A stretch of DNA of 64,000 bases from Cladorhizidae sp. MBARI D1340-BT2 (Eukaryota; Porifera; Demospongiae; Poecilosclerida; Cladorhizidae): contig JAQNBH010000011.1 in the NCBI GenBank assembly GCA_028752905.1, forward strand, positions 29,333,017 through 29,397,016, read 5' to 3'. The stretch's first letter is position 1, and the number at the start of each line of letters is the position of its first letter. Position numbers and translations under genes: made by a program. Positions 48,771 to 62,697 of the stretch are shown one piece after another. The notes beneath the pieces were generated by a model. That model was not told the origin of the DNA, searched no databases, and saw nothing but the letters and a program-made list of their open reading frames with translations.

Positions 48771-49062
48771 GAGCTGCCATGATGCCATGCTACGTATTTT
48801 CATGACGCAAATAGTTCCAAAAAAGTAAGCGTGAAGCTTACCTCCGATCAGTATTTTTGTTGTCAGTACTCTGTTCACATTCAAAGGAAAGGACATGATG
48901 TTACCAATATTTTCAGGACAAGACACATGGATATAAGACACATGGATATACTGATAAGTTGCTGAGATATTGAATGTCAATAATATATTGTTTTGCTAGG
49001 TAGAAGTAAGTTGAGCATGAAACATAATCATATATATAGCTAGCTATTATTATTGAATGTGA

Positions 49063-49834
49063 GAAATAGTGTGCCAGCTTGTAGCAGTCCTCTTTTAGGC
49101 ATAGATGTGGCTTCCGAGGACAGGCATTGCATACCCATACGCTCTGTCGGGAGGGCACACATTTTTTGGGGCACTAGATGCATCTCCTAGATATATTGCC
49201 TCTTGCAGGAAAGTGGTCTAGTCGAGGAAGTGTTGGTGGTAATAGTTCTGTGACAGAGCTACTTGGCCTCTGAGAAGAGAGCAGTGGCTGGTTGGTCGAC
49301 TGAGAGAGTGGTTGTGGTGGATTTGGTGGCAAGGGTAGGGTTTGTTGAGATATGTGTTGTGGTTGAGGTGTGTTGGTTGACGACTGAGATGGTTGTATAG
49401 TTGGTGCTATAAGTACATGTATAGCACTGCTGAAGAACATCTATAGTGTATTGACATTGTTATGTATTGACATGGTTATGTTAAATGTTTGTTGTTGTTG
49501 TTTCACCCACCTGTAGCAAATGTAAATCCTGGACTGAGCTGTGTACCAGTATCATTCTGACCTATAGCTGGTGGAGGTGAAGCTCACTCCTCTGAAAATA
49601 TTTATTTTTGTAAATATAATCATTGAATCATAAAGAAACCATTGATGTTGGGGTGAAGTTCTGAATCACTTGATCACTTGCTGGAGGAGGTACAATATTT
49701 AAAAAAACATTACCATTGTCTTTCATAACTTCAAGGTCATCATCACTTCCTTCTATGTATTCAATGTTGCTGTTGTCATAACCAGAAAAAAAGTCTACAA
49801 CACACTCTAGAGAAAATCTTTTTGCCATTATCAC
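49063..49834 (-). pseudogene. piggyBac transposase remnants without catalytic domain
   Basis: Three pieces on minus. The first exon (within 49834-49628) reads MAKRFSLECVVDFFSGYDN followed by an acidic stretch, and resembles exon 1 of element 1. A Pro/Gln/Ser-rich stretch lies at 49440-49174. A cysteine-rich tail at about 49158-49063 reads VWVCNACPRKPHLCLKEDCY, as in the C-terminal zinc-binding domain of PGBD-type transposases. The ~350-residue DDD catalytic domain that should lie between the last two pieces is missing. What is left could at most make a DNA-binding fragment; expression is unknown. Confidence 0.78.
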
Positions 49835-50005
49835 TTGTGGGCAGAGCAGCTACAAGTAAACACAGCTGCAAAATATTAGATTACGCAATGGCCATGTAAA
49901 TATAGCGGCGCTAAAGTGATTAGTGTTTCTCCGTGACAAAAGTCGCTATCGTCGTTATGGACAATTAAAATGTGCGCGTGAAAAGTCGCTATCGGCCCTA
50001 AAGAG

Positions 50006-51555
50006 TTAAGAGTAGGAACATGTTGAAATGGAAGCTAATTGCTCATTTTGACAAGAATGAGCGATTCGAGACAATTTTCCCTCTAAATGCTCAAAAACGT
50101 CCAATTTTGGGAGCTTTTTTCGGTTAAAACGGCAGATTTCTCACCAAAAGACCTTTTCTGTCGTTTAAAGAGTAGAAACAGTTCCATAATGCTAAAAAGT
50201 TACATATGTGCACATTTTTAGACAGTTTTTCCTTAAAACGATTAAAATAGAGCGTCTATCAGTTGAAAGGGAGAGATTTCTTACCAAAAGACGTTTTCTG
50301 ACACTATAAGAGTAGAAACAGTTCTATAATGGCTAATTTGCGATTTCAGACATTTTCCCCTCAAAACACTCAAAAACATCCAATTGGGAGGTTAAAAACG
50401 GAAGATTTCTCACTAAAAGACGTTTCCAGACGTTTAAAGAGTAGAATCAGTTCTATAATTTTGAAAAGGAAGCTAATGTGCCCATTTTGACAAGAATGAG
50501 CGAAATACATTCCTATTGGAGCAAAATAGAGCTGCTTTCCGTTATAAAGGTGATATTTCTCACCAAAATATGTTTTCTGTCATTTAAAGAGTAAAACAGT
50601 TCCATTTTGACGAGATTTAGGGATTTAAGACGGTTTTTCTTCAAAACGCTCTAAAACGTTCCAATTGAGCAAAACAGTCTTACATTTATAACAAAACACA
50701 TTTACTATCATTTAAATAGGTAGAAACAGTCCATAATTTTTAAAAGGAAGCTAGTGTCCATTTTGACAAGAATAAGTTTTTTCTCAAAATTCTCACCTAT
50801 TGTAGCAAAAAAGAGCTTCATTCGGTTAAAAAGTGGAGATTTCTCACTAAAAGACGTTTCCTGTCATTTAAAGAGTACAGTTCAATAAAGTTGTGGAGGA
50901 AGCTAAATAGCCATTTTGAGCGACCTCAGACAGTTCTCCTAAAAAACGTACCAATTGGAGCAAAATACGGTTAAAAAGGGGAGATTCCTCACCAAAAGAC
51001 GTTTTCTGTAGTTTAAAGAGTAGGAACAGTTCCATAATGTTGAAAAGGAAGCTAGTTTGCCCATTTTGAAAAGATTGAGACATTTTTTTCTCAAAATGCT
51101 CAAAAACATCCCAATAGGAGCAAAATAGAGGACAATTATCATTTTAAGAGTAGGAACAGTCCTATAATGTTGAAATGGAAACTAATTGCCCATTTTGACA
51201 AGAATGAGCGATTCGAGACAGTTTTTCCTCAAAATGCTCAAAAACGTCCCAATTGGAGCAAATCAGAGCTTTTTTCAGTCAAAACGGAAGATTACTCTCA
51301 CCAAAACACATTTACTGTCATTTAAAGAGTAGAAAGAGTTCCATAATGTTGATAATGTGACAAGATTGAGCGATTTCAGACTGTTTTCCTTAAAAATGCA
51401 ATAAAATATCCCAATTGTCGAGGTGAAAAACGGAAGATTTCTCACAAAAGTCGGTTAAAAGAGTAGAAACAGTTTTATAATGCCAATTTGGACAATAATG
51501 AGCGTATTCAGACAGTTTTTTCTCAAAACACGCAAAAACGTCCCTATTGGCCAAT
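50006..51555 (+). repeat. ~180-bp satellite, block B right part
   Basis: Continuation of the satellite after piggyBac element 2. Its right part matches the end of block A (about 26870-27600) unit for unit, so the satellite end and the next segment were duplicated together. Confidence 0.93.
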
Positions 51556-52905
51556 TTTTTTTTTATAACAAAAATATATCCATGCGGGAAAAGTTACTGA
51601 CAAAATGTTTTTAACCTTCAGTACCCGTTAGTACCCCTTGCAAGACATCTTGTTCTCTAGCAAGAAGGGTGAGTTAAGATTACCAGGGCATTGCATACCA
51701 GAAGTAAGGAGGTAGGTAAGCTTTGCATTAGATGATACCCTTATTCAAAAAAAAATTCCCATAACAATCATCATTTGATATCTAGCCAATGGGAGAAGTG
51801 GAGCCCATTGAAGTTAATGCGATGCGAAGCTGATGTGATAGTGAATTCATACTCGGATTTATTAGTGGCCTGATCATCTTTGTGCATTAATTGCAAGTGT
51901 TGAGATGCTGCCTTGAGACCTAGTGCTCCAGTACTTGATAAACTAACAGTATGTATAATTATATCTGAAAAATTAAATGTTTTGTTGTTTGAAATTCTGA
52001 AGTTCAGAAATTAACACTATCTATATTCATGAAAGTTTATTCTAATCTGAAGAAGAAGAAACACAAGAAAGGAAGTCATCCAGACCATTGGCAAGACTTT
52101 AGCTATTCCTCCTGTCTGAAATGTTGCATAGAATCCTCCAAACTTCTTAAAATGGCCACCAAAAGAGTTCTAATCATAACTGTGGCCAATGTTGGACTAT
52201 CATGGTGCAAGTATGGCCAATTGTACTTATCATGGTGAGAGTGTTTTCAACATCTGTTAAGCAATATCGTGGGAGGAATATCCTTCAGCACTAAGATTCT
52301 AAGATTGCCCTGGATAAAATCTCACTATATGTGCGGAGGGGAAGGGGATTTTTTTCCACCGTTTTGAATTTTCACACTATTTGTAACTTTTTCCCCCTCC
52401 ATTTCTCTTGTAAGTTATTTTGAGGACAACTGTAGTGCATTTGCTGCTCTTTCTAAATCTAAAGGTTTGTGCATAGCTACTTCCTAGGTCAAGATATGGT
52501 AACTTGATTGCCTCACTTCTCTGTGCTTTGAAGTTGAGCTTACCCACTTTAATGTGGTTGGCACAAATACTGATGTGGAAAATGCATTGAAAGAAACAAC
52601 AAATCATCTGTCACAAGGTGCATGTCCTTGATGTTGAGCTAGGTCAGAGCATCATATCTCACAAGGTGGATGGTGAACCAGGTCAGAGCATCATCTCTCA
52701 CAAGGTGCAAGCTTTTGATGATGAGCCAGGTCAGAGCATCATCTCTCACAAGTTGCATGCCCTTGATGGTGAGTCAGGTCAGAGGATCATCTCTCACAAG
52801 GTGCATTTCCTTGACGGTTGGCCAGGTCAGAGCATCATCTCTCACAAGGTGCATGTCCTTGATGGTGAAACAAATGCCAATCTCAATAGGTTGGCTGCTT
52901 TGCTA
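51556..52905 (+). repeat. Duplicated segment, copy B
   Basis: Second copy of 27658-29483, in the same position relative to the satellite. It lacks the poly-G run and about 345 bp found in copy A, and it reads gctttgctagttaaaagttt across the TTAA at which copy A carries piggyBac element 1. No gene recognised. Confidence 0.87.
52607..52868 (+). repeat. 48-bp minisatellite, copy B
   Basis: About five to six units of the array seen at 28690-29095, with a different copy number and more deletions. Confidence 0.9.
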
Positions 52906-55900
52906 GTTAAAAGTTTGATTTGTAAGTGAGATCTGCCTTGAATCCCATTTCGAGTTAATACTACAGTATTGTGGTGGTGCATAATTTTTGCCCTTGTTGT
53001 AATGACAGATTTTACATGTATTATTATTCCAATATTATTATTTCTTTGTTTTAGAGGTGATTGCTGTCTCTTCTGCTGTTGTGCTGGTCATCATTGCTGC
53101 CATTTCAATATTGTTTATTGTGATTTTTTAAATGCGGTAAGAAATATTTAGTATACCATCCCTACTGTACAGTTTCATTGAGCTTCTCCTAGGCATTCTA
53201 TTATACTGACATTGTGTCATTCCATAATGTTGCAATGAAATTGGAAGCCAGAAATGCAATGAAATGGATATGAAGCATGCAAGAGTAGGATTTGGTTTAA
53301 TACTTACATCCATTGTATTGTGTCGGACCAAGAATCTATAGAGCAGAGGATGAAATGCTCTGTGAGCTATTTAGTTTCCAAATACTCTAAAGGATTTGTA
53401 GACATGTGGGTGGGACGCATTGGAACTTTGAGAAACCTACCCTGTTTGTAAACAGGTATCTGCTTAAACATACAGCAATGTTATGCAAACAAGGTATAGG
53501 TGTTCTACAGATAGCTAACAGTTTGAGGGCTGTTATAGTAATTTTGTTACCAGGTGCTGGGTGTATCCATAATCTTTGGTTGCAGTGGTAGCTAGAGTTT
53601 GATAACTGTAATACCGACTAATACATTGCATTATGAATCCTGCTTGGAATGCAACACAAGAATTGGAATGCATTCAGGCCTTCGGTAATAATGCCAGAAT
53701 AGTTTTTAGATGCCACAACATAGATACTACATTGCTACATAATAGATACATTAAACTTGCAATAAAATAACACATTGGCAAGTATTTACTGGTTGTCATG
53801 GAAGTCAATTTATAGACTAAAATGTAGTCCACATCATACCATTTGATATCTTCCATATTCTTGGGAGTATAAGTAGTACCTACTAATATGCAGAGATTTT
53901 GTTGGTTGGTTTGTATGCATATGTGCTGCATGAATGTTGGGCAGTAGAGGTACACTTATATTCAAGGAATAAAAAAGTATCCCCTTAGAGGATTTGCGAC
54001 AGCCTCCTTCTACATTGTAGTTGCGGAACTGCACAAACAAACAGCAGAGAAGAAGAATGACTTAGCATTAGTAAAATACTTTATCCAACTTTTAACTTCT
54101 TGTACGCTCAACAGTCTCAGCACACACCATATTTTGTTATTATTGTTATCATTTTGCTATCAGAATTGGCCCCTTAGTAGTGGGTCAGCTACAATCTCCT
54201 TCAAGTTCTCAGTAACAAATGTGCAAGAGAACTAAACAGCAGAAAATACTGTCTTGATGATCCTTGCCCACATTTTACAAAATATGACGTGCATTGAGGA
54301 AAATTTGGAGCCTTCTGCTACTAAAATTTTTTTGATTGTAAGCAAGTTTTTTGAGAAAAATAACTTAGAAGATACATACATAGCTAGATATATACCTAGA
54401 TAAATAGCTAGATACATACCTAGATACAAAGCTAGATCTTGAAGATATATTTCAAGATTTTTTATTTTTTTAAGTGAAGTCTGCTAGTTTAAAAGATCTC
54501 AAAACACATTTGAAGAAACTAATAGAAGCTGAAATCACTCTTTGAGCTACTAAAGAGTTGTCAACATGAGTTTTGGCCGAGTATGAATTGTTTTTTTTAA
54601 TGGTTTGGTTGCCTGCCATTTTTAAGTGGGTAGAGCTTGATGATACTTCCTAGAAATATTTCAAGAATTTTTTCCCACTATTAAACGACATAACTTTTCT
54701 TGTCGTTAACACTACAACTCCACCTCCTCCCCGCAATGGGCCACCCATCAAGACCAAGATAACAGACCAAGTAATTAACTTAGTTCCACCATCAATGGAG
54801 AGCTAATAGCTACAGTTAGTACCACACACATCAACAGCAATCACAACTGAGTTACATCTGGAACCCAGTAACACAACGAATGGACTATAAGCTGCCTATA
54901 TTTGCTAGCAAACTACGAACACAGCCTCTGGAATAAATTATTTCATAAACGGAACCTTGATCAAAGCAGAAAACATGGAAATGGCATCTTCTCCCATTCC
55001 AAACAAGTCAAGCAGAGCTCATGTCAATTATGTTATGGCCTTCACATAGCGGGACCTTCCCATAGTATCCCCAGTGGCACAAAGAAGATATGGAGGTTTT
55101 GGGTATATAGTTAGAGTTTTAAGCCACTTAAATCTTTCAACCACATGACTTGGAAAAATTGGTAACTTAAATCGTTTTTGCCAAATAAATAGCTATGGAA
55201 CACATACCATAGAAAAATATAAACTTGAAGATTTGTATCAGATTTTCATCAATTTTAATATTCAAGTATAATGTATGAGATGATAATTAGAACTTTCTGA
55301 CGATACTGACATTCTTCGCATTGAAAATCTGAAATAAATAACAATAACCTTCTCAATAATTAACTTGAAATATACTCTCTCGACATTTCCACTAGATGCT
55401 CTAGCCTTCATCAGGAATGATGAGATGCTAAGACTTGTGTGAGCCTGTTATATACTGCTATCAACCACGTGATACAAGCCACACCCTGGCACATGCATCC
55501 AGCATGAGAACCAGATTTGAAAAAAATAGTAAAGATAATAGCAATTATAAATGAAATATTATAACAATTCAAAAGAATCAATAAATAAAAATTATAACAC
55601 CTAAAAAGACATGCTTGATATAACTAAGTTATCTAGTATTTTATATATATCTGTTCATCCTACATTCATAGTTGAACAACTCAATAGCAACAACTCTGTT
55701 ACAATTTAAAAATTATTTTAAGCAGCAGATAATGCCTTCAATTTTAAAAAACAGGAACAAGTGTTTGACTATCATTTGCACTCAAAACAATTCTTGTGGT
55801 CTGCTTCCAATCAATTGCTTTGGTTATGGTTAATGTGCCGCTCTCTGTTATCATTTTGGAAAACCTCCCTGCAGTTGGTTTCTAGACATTTAACTTTGTA

Positions 55901-57223
55901 TATATGTTTCTAATTTAGCCATGAGTTGGATTTGCGACCGCCGAGAGGTTTATAAACACACATGCTTGTTCTAAAAGCAAATGGTGATAATTATAATGTT
56001 CCCAGGGAGATAAACCCAATGTTGGGTCCTAGATAATGCTGCTGGCCCACTACTCTAGACAAACAAACAACCAGTTCTCTATTACAAATAGTTCTCTATA
56101 CAACCACGGGTGCACAACGGAGAGGAGGATGTTATGTTGGTCAGTTATATTTGGGGGGGTTTCAAATTATGCTTGTGATTTTTTCTCCTCTTCTTCCCCG
56201 ATGATGGGCCTCCATGAGGTCCTGATGGGGCTTCTAGCCATCCCATTGTGCTGCCAGAGTTAGGAAGTGACTCATGAAAACTTATAGTTGCACGTGCACC
56301 TACCTAACTAGTTCAGATTTAACTCAAACCACTAATGATGTAGTTCAAGACAATGCATTTGAAAAGTATTGGACAAATTATGGAGTATGTACGGGCTTAA
56401 TGTGTTTGGATTCAGATGCAAGTGGGGAGGAGAATACAACTTACACCATGAATGATATTGATTTGATCAAATCAACAGTAGGTGTGGTCCCAACTAGTAC
56501 ATGGTATATTATTAATTTCTATTAGCCAGATGAGCGAGAAGGGAAATCCAAGTAATGAGAATCATTCTGTTGCTCAGCTGTACCATAGATTTACCACCCT
56601 TAAATAGAAGAGGAAATTTGTAGCTGCAATCATTACCCACAATAGTATCTAAAGACTTACTAGGCTTGCATGAATATTTCTGTTCACATGAAGAATTTGA
56701 TGCTATATACAGCAAAAATAAACAAGCAAACTTACTTGTCAGTTTATCTGTTTCTGTGATTGCTGCTGTTTTTAACTGCTTTTCTGTCTGTTTTCTTCTT
56801 ATTCTCATTGACAGGAGCCCACATCAACCAACAAGCATAATTTGATCTTCATACGAGGCGTGAGTTTTACAATTTACATTAGAATGTTAGCTATCACTAA
56901 ATATATTGTGGAGGCTAATCAACATTGTTGGTCAGACTTCATTGCTCTTTTATTTTTCTGATTTATACTCATGTGTGTGTATTCCAGAACCATATATTAT
57001 ATATTACCATAGAACCATGTCTATTATAGTGGAACCCTCAATTTGGGGAACATCTACAATCTGTAATCCCTCTTTACATGCAGTCTACAATGTAACAGTT
57101 ACATGTATTTGTAATGGTGCAGCTGTAGCCAATGTGGCACTGCAGGCATACATGCTGTACTTTATCACTAATTCAGGGATTAAGAGTTTTGATCTATATA
57201 CACTATATAGTGAGGGACCCATA
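52906..57223. other. No gene recognised
   Basis: About 4.3 kb of AT-rich sequence with only short ORFs on both strands and no protein motif I know. It contains a tagatacatacc-type simple repeat at about 54370-54435 and the dispersed repeat at about 55350-55510. Exons of a host gene could be hidden here without my seeing them. Confidence 0.5.
55350..55510 (+). repeat. Dispersed repeat, copy 2
   Basis: Diverged relative of 44530-44700: tctcaataattaacttgaaa, ctcgacatttccactagatg, catcaggaatgatgagatgc and a gttatatactgc tail, in the same order and orientation. Confidence 0.6.
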
Positions 57224-57607
57224 TGTTAGGGACCTTGTTAGGTAACACCCTAACAGCCCTAACAACACAGGAGCAACCTGCAGATGTTAACCTGCAGAAA
57301 GCTCACGAACAAACTGTTGACCTCAAAGTTGACCACACTTATGTTAATAGCCGCATGCATAAACAAACACACAGCTGCTACTTGTATTCCATTGGATAGT
57401 CAATCAACCACATGCATGTATTTTACCTTATATGGTCATGTCCCTGGGGGCGAGGCCAGCCTAGTTAAGGGCAGCCTCCCTCTGGACAGATTATTCGGTC
57501 TTGAGTTGTGTCTTGTCGAAGTGAATAAAGTTGTTATTACTAGTTGCCTAAAGCACTAAGTGTGTAAAGCCTTAGCTAGACTGTTAGGGGTGGTGCATAC
57601 CCTAACA
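57224..57607 (+). mobile_element. Solo LTR (384 bp)
   Basis: Begins TGTTAGGGACC and ends ATACCCTAACA, so its tips are inverted (TGTTAGGG and CCCTAACA). It is flanked by the 5-bp duplication ccata at 57219-57223 and 57608-57612. A plus-strand AATAAA at 57524-57529 supports this orientation. There is no internal sequence and no second LTR nearby, so it is the product of LTR-LTR recombination. It is unrelated in sequence to the LTR at 8014. Confidence 0.87.
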
Positions 57608-58409
57608 CCATACCATACATATACTTTGGAAGTTGATTGGGATATTGATAAAACATCTGGATAAAGTTTCCATGTTTTGAGTAACAGTCTCAAGTAAATT
57701 TTGGCAGACATGCATAATGTTGGTTGTTTCATTATTGTACACCACTTACCATTCTCTCTCACCTAAATATTTTGGCTCAAGAAGAAGTGATAACCAGTCC
57801 TCTGATGGCAACTCAAGTAACTGTAAGAAGGATGAAGTTGTTGAGGACACACATTCACATTCTGATAGTGCAATGCCTAATCAGAATCTTGAAGGATCAA
57901 TCCAAGTGTTTTTCTGTGAACTTGGATCAGTCAGAGGAGCCGACTACTTCAATGAAATGTGAAGGCAAGGAAGATACAGCAGCTTATATGTGCAAGGGAC
58001 ATTTGCAGTAGTTAATGACCGGTGGATGATATCATTTCTTGCCAAGAGAAAGATAATTACAGACTGAGTCTATTCATGACTGTTGCTTAGTGGCCCTGAA
58101 TATGTTGCTCTACTGACCGGACCACTTCCTTTTTCAGTTTGAAACGTTCTTGGTGGCATGATGACTAGAGTTTCCAATTTCATGCAACTCCTTGTCTCAA
58201 CTTCGACAGTGATTCATGGAAATCCGTGTTTTCTGTTTTCGATAACAGTCATAATTCTGCCATAGTTTAATAATTTAATTTTGTTTGATGTCATTTCTAG
58301 TGTTCTCTGATAGGAGGAAGTTAGATTTTTATTTACTGTAGGCAATACCAAGCTATGGTCATTAGAAGATGGGTCTTAATTGGCTTTTGAGGGTACCATG
58401 ATTTAATTA
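57608..58409. other. No gene recognised
   Basis: About 800 bp. An ORF at 57717-57962 has a hydrophilic Ser/Asp/Asn-rich stretch (SSDGNSSNCKKDEVVEDTHS) that could be an exon, but nothing supports it. Confidence 0.45.
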
Positions 58410-61400
58410 ATAAACTTTGGTGTCCATCAAGCCATGAACTCTGGTGTACTTCAAGCTTGAACACTGGTGTGCAGCAAGCCATGAAATCTGGTGTGCATCA
58501 AGCTATGAAATCTGTTGTGTATCAAGCCATGAATGCAGGTGTGCATCAAGTCATTGACTCTGGTGCGCATCAAGTCATGAACTCTTGTGTTATATCATGC
58601 CATGAACTCAGGCATGCAACAAGACATGAACTCAAGTGTGCATCAAGCCATGAACTCTAGTTTGCATCAAGCCATGAACCCTGGAGTGCATCAAGCCATG
58701 AACTCTGGTGGGTATCAGACTATGAACTCTGGTCTGTATCAAGACATGAACTGTGGTGTGCATCAAGTCATGAACTCTGGTGTGCAGCAATCCATAAACT
58801 CTGGTTTACTTCAAGACATGAACTCGGGTGCGCATTAAGCCATGAACTCTGTTGTGCATCAAGCCATGAAATCTGGTGGGTATCAAGCTATGAACTCTGG
58901 TCTGTATCAAGGTATGAACTCTGGTGTGTAGCAAGCCATGAAGTCTGTTGTTTAGCAGTCATGAACCCTGTATCAACCTATGAACTCTGGTGTGCATCAA
59001 GCCATGAACTCTGGGGTGCATCAAGCCATGAACTCTGGTGTGTAGGAAGCCATGAACTCTGGCATGTTGCAAGCTATGAACTCTGGCGTGCATCAAGCCA
59101 TGAACTCTGATTTTATAAAGTTATAAACTCTGGTGTGTAGCAAGACATGAACTCTGGTGTGTATAGAGCTATGAACTCTGGTCTGTATCAAGCTTTTAAC
59201 TTTGATGTGTAGCAAGACATGAACTCTGGTGTGTATCGAGCTATGAACTCTGCTGTGCATCAAGCCATGAACTCTGTTGTGTAGCAGTTATGAACTCTGT
59301 ATCAATTCATGAATTCTGGCATGCAGCAAGCCATGAACTCTGGTGTGTCAAGCCATGAACCCTTATGTTTACCAAGCCATAAACTCTGATGTGAATCAAG
59401 CCATGAACTCTGGTGTGCATCAAGCCATGATCTCTGGTGTGTAGCAAGCCATGAACTCCGGTGTACATCAAGCCATGAACTCTGATGTGCATCAATCCAT
59501 GAACTCGGATGTGCATCAAGCCATGAACTCGGGGGTGCAGCAAAAGATGAAATATATGAACTCTGGTGTGCATCAAGCCATGAACCCTGGTTTGCATCAA
59601 GCCATGCACTCTGGAGTGCATCAAGCTATGAATAATGGTGTGCATCAAGCCATGTACTCTGGTGTGCATCAAGCCATGAACTCTGGTGAGTATCAATAAT
59701 TATATGAATTCTGGTCTGTATCAAGCTATGAACTCTGGTGTTTATCAAGACATGAACTGTGGTGTGCATCAAGGCATGAACTCTGGTGTTCATCAATCAA
59801 TGAACTCTGGTTGACTTTAAGACATGAACTCGGGTGTGCATCAAGCCATGATCTCTGGTGTGTAGCAAGCCATGAACTCCGGTGTGCATCAAGCCATGAA
59901 CTCTGATGTGCATCAATCCATGAACTCGGATGTGCATCAAGCCATGAACTCGGGGGTGCAGCAAAAGATGAAATATATGAACTCTGGTGTGCATCAAGCC
60001 ATGAACCCTGGTTTGCATCAAGCCATGCACTCTGGAGTGCATCAAGCTATGAATAATGGTGTGCATCAAGCCATGTACTCTGGTGTGCATCAAGCCATGA
60101 ACTCTGGTGAGTATCAATAATTATATGAATTCTGGTCTGTATCAAGCTATGAACTCTGGTGTTTATCAAGACATGAACTGTGGTGTGCATCAAGTCATGA
60201 ACTCTGGTGTTCATCAATCAATGAACTCTGGTTGACTTTAAGACATGAACTCGGGTGCGCATCAAGCCATGAACTCTGTTGTGCATCAAGCCATGAAATC
60301 TGGTGGGTATCACGCTATGAACTCTGGTCTGTATCAAGCTATGAACTCTGGTGTGCAGCAAGCCATGAAGTCTGTTATTTAGCAGTTATAAACTCTGTAT
60401 CAAGCGATGAACTCTGGTGTGCATCAAGCCATGAACTCTGGGGTGCATCAAACCATGAACTCTGGTGTGTAGGAAGCCATGAACTCCGGCGTGCTGCAAG
60501 CTATGAACTCTGTCATGCAGCAAGCCATGAACTCTGGTGTGTCAAGCCATGAAACCTTGTGTGTACCAAGCCATGAACTCTGATATGATTCAAGCCATGA
60601 ACTCTGGTATGCATCAAGCCATGAACTCGAATGTGCATCAAGCCATTAACTCGGGGGCGCAGCAAGATATGAACTATATGAATTCTGGTGTGCATCAAGC
60701 CATGAACTCTGGTGTGTATCAAGCCATGAACTCTGGTGTCAGTAGCCATGCACTCTGTATCAAGCCATGAACTCTTGTTTGCATCAAGCTATGAATTATG
60801 GTGTGCATTAAGCCATGTACTCTGGTGTGCATCAAGCCATGAACTCTGGTGAGTATCAATATATGAACTCTGGTCTGTATCAAGCTATGAACTCTGGTGT
60901 GTATCAAGACATGAACTGTGGTGTGCATCAAGTCATGAACTCTGGTATGCATCATTCCATGAACTCTGGTTTACTTCAAGACATGAACTCGGGAGCGCAT
61001 TAAGCCATGAACTCGGTTGTGCATCAAGCCATGAAATCTGGTGGGTATCAAGCTATGAACTCTGGTCTGTATCAAGCTATGAACTCTGGTGTGTAGCAAG
61101 CCATGAAGTCTGTTGTCATGAACCCTGTATCAAGCCATGAACTCTGGTGTGCATCAAGCCATGAACTCTGGGTTGCATCAAGCCATGAACTCTGGTGTGT
61201 AGGAAGCCATGTACTCTGGCATGCTGCAGGCTATGAACTATGGCGTGCATCAAGCCATGAACACTGATATTTATAAAGTTACAAACTCTGGTGTGTAGCA
61301 TGACATGAACTCTGGTGTGTATAGAGCTATGAACTCTGGTGTGTATCGAGCTATGAACTCTGCTGTGCATCAAGCCATGTACTCTGGAGTGTAGCAGTCA

Positions 61401-62697
61401 TGAACTCTGTATAAATTCATGAACTCTGGCATGCAGAAAGCCATGAATTCTGGTGTGTCAAGCCATGAACTCTTGTGTGTATCAAGCCATGAAATCTGGT
61501 GTGCATCAAGCCTTGAACTCTGGTGTGCATCAAGCTATGAATTGCGGTTTGCAGCAAGCCATGATCTCTGGTGTGCATCAAACCATGAACTCAGGTGTAC
61601 ATCAAGCTATGAACTCTGGTATGCATCAAGCAATGAACTGTGTAGCAAGCCATGAATTCTGGTGTATATCAAGCACTTAACTCTGGTTTGCACCACCTAT
61701 GAACTCTGGTGTGCATCATGCCATGAACTCTGGTGTGCATCAAGCCATGAACTCTGGTTTGCATCAAGCCATGAACTCTGGTACGCATCAAGCAATAAAC
61801 TTTGGTGTCCATCAAGCCATGAACTCTGGTGTACTTCAAGCTTGAACACTGATGTGCAGCAAGCCATGAAATCTGGTGTGCATCAAGCTATAAAATCTGT
61901 TGTGTATCAAGCCATGAATGCAGGTGTGCATCAAGTCATTGACTCTGGTGCGCATCAAGTCATGAACTCTTGTGTTATATCATGCCATGAACTCAGGTAT
62001 GCAACAAGGCATGAACTCAAGTGTGCATCAAGCCATGAACTCTAGTTTGCATCAAGCCATGAACCCTGGAGTGCATCAAGCCATGAACTCTGTTGGGTAT
62101 CAGGCTATGAACTCTGGTCTGTATCAAGATATGAACACCGGTGTGCATCAAGCCATGAACTATGGTGTGAATCAAGCCATGAACTCTAGTGTACATCAAG
62201 CCATGAACTCTGGTGTGCATAAATCCATGAACTCTGGTTTGCATCAAGCCATGAACTTTGATGGGTATCAAGCTATGAACGCTGGTCTGTATCAATATAT
62301 TATGAACTCTGGTGTGTAGTAAGACATGAACTCTGGTGTGTAGCAGTCATGAACTGTGGTGTGCAGCAAGTCATGAACACAGGTGTGTCAAGCCATGAAC
62401 TCTGGTGTGTACCAAGCCATGAACTCTAGTGTGCATCAAGCCATGAACTCTGGTATGCATCTAGCCATGAACTCAGGTATGTAACAAGCCATGAACTCTG
62501 GTGTGCATTAAGCTATGAACTCTGGTGTGTATCAAGACATGAAGTCTGGTGTGTATCGAGCTATGAACTCTGGTGTGTATCAAGCCATGAACTCTGGCGT
62601 GCACCAAGCCATGAAATCTGATGTGTATAAAGCTATGAACTCTGATATGTAGCAAGACATGAACTCTGGTGTGAATCAAGCCATGAAATCTGGTGTA
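58410..62697 (+). repeat. 24-bp satellite array, block 3
   Basis: Same 24-bp family as blocks 1 and 2, forward orientation. Internal duplications: about 59425-59800 recurs at 59846-60220 (offset 421, nearly identical), and 58410-58700 recurs at about 61799-62085 (offset near 3388). It begins and ends sharply in non-repeat sequence. Confidence 0.96.

Larger units (their letters stand above)
48101..50005 (-). mobile_element. piggyBac element 2, internally deleted (1905 bp)
   Basis: Flanked by TTAA at 48097-48100 and 50006-50009. The 16-bp ends are inverted: CGCTTTAGGGCCGATA at the left and, read inward from the right, CTCTTTAGGGCCGATA. The surrounding satellite unit is found uninterrupted at about 51130-51240, and in a similar form at about 27231-27300. 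Those are two empty versions of the site. Inside are three coding remnants in transposase order but no catalytic domain, so it is non-autonomous. The left third carries a duplicated block. Confidence 0.92.

Noticed and set aside
56026..56060. Possible LTR start (tgttgggtcctaga) resembling the Gmr1-like LTR
   Set aside because: Similarity fades after about 10 bases, and no matching end or target duplication was found.
58457..62679. ORFs in the third 24-bp block
   Set aside because: Same reason: by-products of the repeat unit.
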